Shown: in pieces, positions 60,870 through 64,000 of the stretch
Numbering within the stretch: the stretch's first letter is position 1
Layout: every line of letters starts with the position of its first letter
NCBI GenBank assembly: GCA_016294075.1
Contig: JAEDCQ010000009.1
Span: 6,453-70,452, forward strand
Reading direction: 5' to 3'
Length of the DNA stretch: 64,000 nucleotides
From: Lachnospiraceae bacterium
GTDB taxonomy: Bacteria; Bacillota; Clostridia; Lachnospirales; Lachnospiraceae
Notes under the pieces: generated by a model
What the model was told of the DNA's origin: nothing
The model's input: only the letters and a program-made list of their open reading frames with translations
The model's database searches: none
Position numbers and translations under genes: made by a program

Positions 60870-62147
60870 ATGATAGACATAAAATTTTTACGTGAAAATC
60901 CCGATGTAGTAAAAGAAAACATCAAAAAGAAATTTCAGGACAATAAACTTCCGTTGGTAGACGAAGTAATCGAGCTGGACAAAAAAGCAAGAGAAACGCA
61001 GATGGAAGCAGATAATCTTCGTTCTGAGCGTAATAAGATTTCAAAGGAAATCGGTGCACTAATGGCACAGGGTAAAAAAGACGAGGCTATGGAGAAAAAA
61101 GCTCTTGTTGCAGAAGGCGCTTCCAGATTAGCAGAATTGGAAGCAGCAGAAGTAGAGCTTCAGGAAAAAATTACGAAAATAATGATGACTATCCCTAATA
61201 TCATTGATCCTTCTGTACCAATAGGCAAAGATGATTCCTGCAATGTAGAAATCCAGAAATACGGTGAGCCGGTTGTTCCTGATTTTGAAATTCCGTACCA
61301 TACTGAAATAATGGAAAAATTCAACGGAATTGATTTAGATGCGGCAAGAAGGGTTGCAGGAAACGGATTTTACTATTTAATGGGTGATATAGCAAGACTT
61401 CATTCTGCAGTAATTACTTATGCCAGAGATTTTATGATTAATCGTGGATTTACTTACTGTGTTCCACCGTTTATGATTCGCAGTAATGTGGTAACAGGCG
61501 TTATGAGCTTTGCAGAAATGGAAGCCATGATGTATAAAATAGAGGGAGAAGATTTGTATTTGATTGGAACTAGTGAACATTCCATGATTGGTAAGTTTAT
61601 CGACCAGATTATTCCTGAGGAACAGCTGCCACAGACACTTACCAGCTATTCACCATGCTTCCGTAAGGAAAAAGGAGCACATGGTTTAGAGGAAAGAGGC
61701 GTATATAGAATCCATCAGTTTGAAAAACAGGAAATGGTAGTTATTTGTAAACCTGAAGATTCTATGATGTGGTATGATAAGTTATGGCAGAATACAGTAG
61801 ATTTATTCCGCTCTTTAGATATTCCGGTTCGTACCTTAGAATGCTGCTCCGGTGACTTGGCAGACCTTAAAGTAAAATCCTGTGATGTAGAAGCGTGGTC
61901 ACCAAGACAGAAAAAGTATTTTGAGGTAGGAAGCTGCTCTAACTTAGGAGATGCTCAGGCAAGAAGACTAAAAATTCGTGTAAACGGAGAAAACGGAAAG
62001 TATCTTGCACATACATTAAATAATACAGTAGTTGCTCCACCTAGAATGTTAATTGCATTTTTAGAGAATAACCTTCAGGCAGATGGTTCTGTACGAATTC
62101 CGGAAGTATTACAGCCTTACATGGGTGGAATGAAAGAAATACGTTAA
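60870..62147 (+). CDS. serS: Seryl-tRNA synthetase
   Basis: 425 residues. The N-terminal coiled-coil arm (about 25-105) binds the long variable arm of tRNA-Ser. Class II motifs follow: TSEHSMIGKFIDQI, SPCFRKEKGAHGLEERGVYRIHQFEKQEM (motif 2), and AHTLNNTVVAPPRMLIAFLENN (motif 3, where most SerS have TLNGSGLA, a notable change). No T-box lies in front of it. ATG follows AGGAGGGG. Confidence 0.97.
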   Translation: MIDIKFLRENPDVVKENIKKKFQDNKLPLVDEVIELDKKARETQMEADNLRSERNKISKEIGALMAQGKKDEAMEKKALVAEGASRLAELEAAEVELQEKITKIMMTIPNIIDPSVPIGKDDSCNVEIQKYGEPVVPDFEIPYHTEIMEKFNGIDLDAARRVAGNGFYYLMGDIARLHSAVITYARDFMINRGFTYCVPPFMIRSNVVTGVMSFAEMEAMMYKIEGEDLYLIGTSEHSMIGKFIDQIIPEEQLPQTLTSYSPCFRKEKGAHGLEERGVYRIHQFEKQEMVVICKPEDSMMWYDKLWQNTVDLFRSLDIPVRTLECCSGDLADLKVKSCDVEAWSPRQKKYFEVGSCSNLGDAQARRLKIRVNGENGKYLAHTLNNTVVAPPRMLIAFLENNLQADGSVRIPEVLQPYMGGMKEIR

Positions 62148-62171
62148 TGTAATGGGAGGCTTTAGAAATCA

Positions 62172-63086
62172 TTGCATAAATATTTACGTGCGATAGGATT
62201 TTCATCCATAAAAAAAAGAACAGAATACGAAAAATTAATACGTTTTTGTGCACAGAATGCAACAAACCGGTTTTATACCACAAAAACTCCTGTTCATGCC
62301 GACTCAGAAGAAGAAGATATGCTGGCAGTTTTTTACAAAGATTTTGCAGATGGATTAGGATTGGCAGTATGTGGGGAATATGATGAGCAAAACAGATTTT
62401 CCTATGACTACTGCTTCCCTTATCTTCGCGGTGAAGGAATAACCTCCTATGAAGATATTACCGTAGAACGTCATGCCGATAAAGAATCGTATGCCGGTGT
62501 ATGTGATGATATAAAAGTCGGAATCACTTTAATATTTTATATTCAAAATATCATTCCATATATAAAAGCCAGAAATACCGGTAATCTTCCGGTCAGCGGA
62601 ACTTCCCTTACCCTATCTGCTTTATCCTGCAGCGGCAGTATCATGATGCCTTTAAAGAAAGACAAACAGGATATACAGAAAACAAAGGAAGCTGCCATCA
62701 GCAGAAACCGGCTGATAGAAGCTGCGAAAAGAGGAGACGAAGCTGCTATTGAAAGTCTGACTCTGGAAGATATGGATATGTATACATCCATATCCAAAAA
62801 AATTCATCAGGATGATATCTATACAATTGTAGATACCTATTTTATGCCGTATGGTGTTGAATGTGACCAATACTCCATCATGGGAGAAATATTAACCTGT
62901 GAAATGGTAGAAAACAGCGTTTCAAAAGAAAAAATTTATAAAATGAAATTACTGTGTAACGATTTGACATTTAATATGTGCATTAATGAATCCGATTTGT
63001 ACGGAGAACCAAAACCCGGCAGAAGATTTAAAGGAATTATCTGGTTACAGGGTATTATTAATTATCCTGACAGTGAAAATATATGA
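62172..63086 (+). CDS. DUF3881 protein
   Basis: 304 residues beginning MHKYLRAIGFSSIKKRTEYE, with YDYCFPYLRGEGITSYEDITVERHADKESYAGVCDD and a central KKDKQDIQKTKEAAISRNRLIEAAKRGDEAAIESLTLEDMD, which fits DUF3881, a Lachnospiraceae-centred family of unknown function. The start is TTG at 62172, with GGGAGG upstream at a long spacing. No catalytic residues are obvious. It is the last protein gene before the tRNA repeat block. Confidence 0.85.
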   Translation: MHKYLRAIGFSSIKKRTEYEKLIRFCAQNATNRFYTTKTPVHADSEEEDMLAVFYKDFADGLGLAVCGEYDEQNRFSYDYCFPYLRGEGITSYEDITVERHADKESYAGVCDDIKVGITLIFYIQNIIPYIKARNTGNLPVSGTSLTLSALSCSGSIMMPLKKDKQDIQKTKEAAISRNRLIEAAKRGDEAAIESLTLEDMDMYTSISKKIHQDDIYTIVDTYFMPYGVECDQYSIMGEILTCEMVENSVSKEKIYKMKLLCNDLTFNMCINESDLYGEPKPGRRFKGIIWLQGIINYPDSENI

Positions 63087-63105
63087 TATAATCTTAATTA
63101 GTATA

Positions 63106-63578
63106 GCCGATGTCAAAAGGCTGAAAAGCCCGACAACACGGCATTTGTTCTCATAGTTAAATGGATATAACAAGCGCCTCCTAAGGTTCAACCATGGTTG
63201 GACCCGTTGGAAAGAAAAAGGGATAAACTTGGAGTTCGATTCCAGCAATGGCGCCTGTGATGTCAGAATAAGAAATAGAGGTAATTCATCACGAGAGTGA
63301 TTGGATTCATAAATATGGTTGCCGATACCAAAGAGGCTGAAAAGCCCGAAAATACGGCATTCGTTCTCATAGTTAAATGGATATAACAAGCGCCTCCTAA
63401 GGTTCAACCATGGTTAGACCCGTGAGAAACAAAAAGGGTATAACTTGGAGTTCGATTCAAGGAATGTCGCCTGAGATGTCGGAATAAGAAATAGAGGTAA
63501 TTCATCACGAAAGTGATTGGATTCATAAATATGGTTGCCGGTTCCAAAGTGGCTGAAAAGCCCGAAAATACGGCATTC
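63106..63578 (+). repeat. 216-bp tandem repeat carrying the 5' half of tRNA-Arg(CCT)
   Basis: The first 39 bases of the tRNA-Arg at 63579 also occur at 63147-63185 and 63363-63401, so the copies are spaced exactly 216 and 216 bases. In the two upstream copies the tRNA sequence stops in the anticodon stem, just after CTCCTAAG. It is replaced by a segment with a GGTTCAACC/GGTTGGACC-type hairpin, a T-arm-like GTTCGATTC, and an ATCAC/GTGAT stem. Each copy is preceded by a GGCT-GAAA-AGCC hairpin. Copies differ at roughly a dozen or more positions, so the duplication is not recent. Frames read across it are artefacts. Confidence 0.9.
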
Positions 63579-63650
63579 GTTCTCATAGTTAAATGGATAT
63601 AACAAGCGCCTCCTAAGCGCTAGTTGTGGGTTCGATTCCCGCTGGGAACA
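63579..63650 (+). tRNA. tRNA-Arg (anticodon CCT)
   Basis: A 72-base cloverleaf. Acceptor GTTCTCA pairs with TGGGAAC, the D arm follows, the anticodon stem AGCGC/GCGCT encloses loop CTCCTAA with anticodon CCT, and the T arm GTGGG-TTCGATT-CCCGC is standard, with discriminator A. It reads AGG codons. CCA is not encoded and must be added by the Cca enzyme. It is the third and only complete unit of the 216-bp repeat. Confidence 0.95.
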
Positions 63651-63659
63651 GCGATTTTT

Positions 63660-63699
63660 GCAGTAATAGTTGACCACAATTATTACTGCATTTTTATTT
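63660..63699 (+). terminator. Terminator after tRNA-Arg
   Basis: GCAGTAATA (63660-63668) pairs with TATTACTGC (63681-63689), followed by ATTTTTATTTT. It ends the tRNA transcript. Confidence 0.85.
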
Positions 63700-63714
63700 T
63701 CAGGCATGATTTTG

Positions 63715-63808
63715 GGTGGCAACTTGCCACCGAAAGTCATTGATTGATATGAAATCTGCCACCGAAAATGAAAATCTGCCACCCATTCTGATTTTCGAGA
63801 TTGCCACC
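63715..63808. repeat. Cluster of five GGTGGCA/TGCCACC repeats
   Basis: GGTGGCA at 63715-63721 and, inverted, TGCCACC at 63725-63731 form a palindrome. Three more TGCCACC copies lie at 63757-63763, 63777-63783 and 63802-63808, with similar flanks (CTGCCACCGAAAATG, CTGCCACCCATTCTG). Repeated short motifs of this kind occur at the ends of some transposons, for example IS21-like elements. No transposase is visible, so it may be a relic end. Confidence 0.55.
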
Positions 63809-63910
63809 CGGAGAGTTTAACTACAGTGTAGAGAAAGATTTGGGTTGTAAAACAAAGTAAAGATGGGAAGAAAATGATAACAATATATTCTTGCTTGGAA
63901 ATTTTCGAGC

Positions 63911-63969
63911 CTGACGGTAAGTCCGTTCAGATTAGATAATAATTGATTCTAATCTGGGCGGGCTTTTTT
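63911..63969 (+). promoter_or_regulatory. Attenuator-like leader before the gene at the right edge
   Basis: A terminator (arms 63921-63935 and 63949-63963, pairing with two G-U, followed by six T) lies only 24 bases before a new start codon. Its 5' arm also pairs with an earlier segment as CTGACGG (63911-63917) with CCGTTCAG (63923-63930). The two hairpins exclude each other, the layout of a transcription attenuator or riboswitch-type leader. The ligand or protein is unknown. Confidence 0.6.
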
Positions 63970-63992
63970 ACGTTCAGGGAAAAGGAGGAAAA

Positions 63993-64000
63993 ATGCCAGT
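63993..64000 (+). CDS. Start of a gene cut by the window edge
   Basis: ATG at 63993 follows AAAGGAGGAAAA, a near-perfect ribosome site. Only Met-Pro and part of a third codon are visible, so nothing can be said of the product. Confidence 0.55.

Noticed and set aside
63045..63782. Long minus-strand reading frames across the tRNA repeat block (about 120 residues each, containing RRRLLYPFNYEN)
   Set aside because: They are antisense to tRNA-Arg and its partial copies, and they stay open only because 216 is divisible by three. Such frames are a known artefact of tRNA genes.
1..64000. CRISPR arrays, prophage modules, rRNA genes and toxin-antitoxin pairs
   Set aside because: Both strands were read for regularly spaced short repeats, integrase or phage structural genes, rRNA signatures and small overlapping toxin-antitoxin genes. 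None was seen apart from the tRNA-half repeat and short relics listed above.

Overview
The window is the chromosomal replication-origin region of an anaerobic, spore-forming Clostridia species. It most resembles Lachnospiraceae. The evidence is the AT-rich sequence, the sporulation genes (yabP, yabQ, a CotS-family gene), the oxygen-defence genes of anaerobes (PerR-like regulator, rubredoxin-first rubrerythrin, rubredoxin), acetate kinase, and families I know mainly from Lachnospiraceae (DUF3881, the DUF6323/DUF6179 pair, DUF4446 after ParB). The genus cannot be fixed from sequence alone. No CRISPR array, rRNA operon or intact transposase gene was seen.

Layout. From 1 to about 48.25 kb most genes are on the minus strand, and from about 48.7 kb onward all are on the plus strand. 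This is the expected divergence from oriC, which lies between dnaA and rpmH. The left arm, read away from the origin, is dnaA-dnaN-yaaA-recF-gyrB-gyrA-dgt. It continues with a cation/proton antiporter and meso-DAP dehydrogenase, a glmR-type gene, the convergent DUF6323/DUF6179 pair, an AEC permease, and a tryptophan T-box leader driving a TrpB2-type gene. Further on are a glycerol-1-phosphate dehydrogenase, a GH25 hydrolase, hflK-hflC, a cysK-like gene, an ABC-F ATPase, an rRNA methyltransferase, and an antiporter. A plus-strand oxidative-stress cluster (perR-like, rubrerythrin, rubredoxin) follows, then a two-component system, pepD, a pseudouridine synthase, proS, ackA, cca, a CotS-family gene, a PEGA lipoprotein, hup, rqcP, yabP and yabQ. 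The right arm is rpmH-rnpA-yidD-yidC-jag-mnmE-mnmG-rsmG, an unusual cytoplasmic histidine kinase/response regulator pair, two perfect parS sites, parA-parB, DUF4446, an HD-GYP-like protein, serS and DUF3881. It ends with a 216-bp tandem repeat running into tRNA-Arg(CCT).

How the genes work together. DnaA boxes flank dnaA on both sides (a bipartite origin), and parS/ParAB lies about 9 kb away, so initiation and origin segregation are neighbours. The rpmH-to-rsmG block supplies the ribosome, RNase P, membrane-insertase and tRNA/rRNA modification functions conserved beside bacterial origins. hup-rqcP-yabP-yabQ joins nucleoid and ribosome-rescue functions to a sporulation pair that has its own candidate sigma-E promoter.

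The points most worth a second look are these: the three-copy 216-bp repeat that duplicates exactly the 5' half of a tRNA-Arg; an attenuator-like leader with two mutually exclusive hairpins at the right edge; a cupin gene frameshifted inside an (AC)n tract; the Trp T-box on a TrpB2 gene; the kinase/regulator pair at the place where noc sits in Bacillus; a possible PD-(D/E)XK nuclease-like protein; and the inverted DnaA-box clusters in oriC. None of these proves a wholly new system. The tRNA-half repeat and the edge leader are the best candidates.
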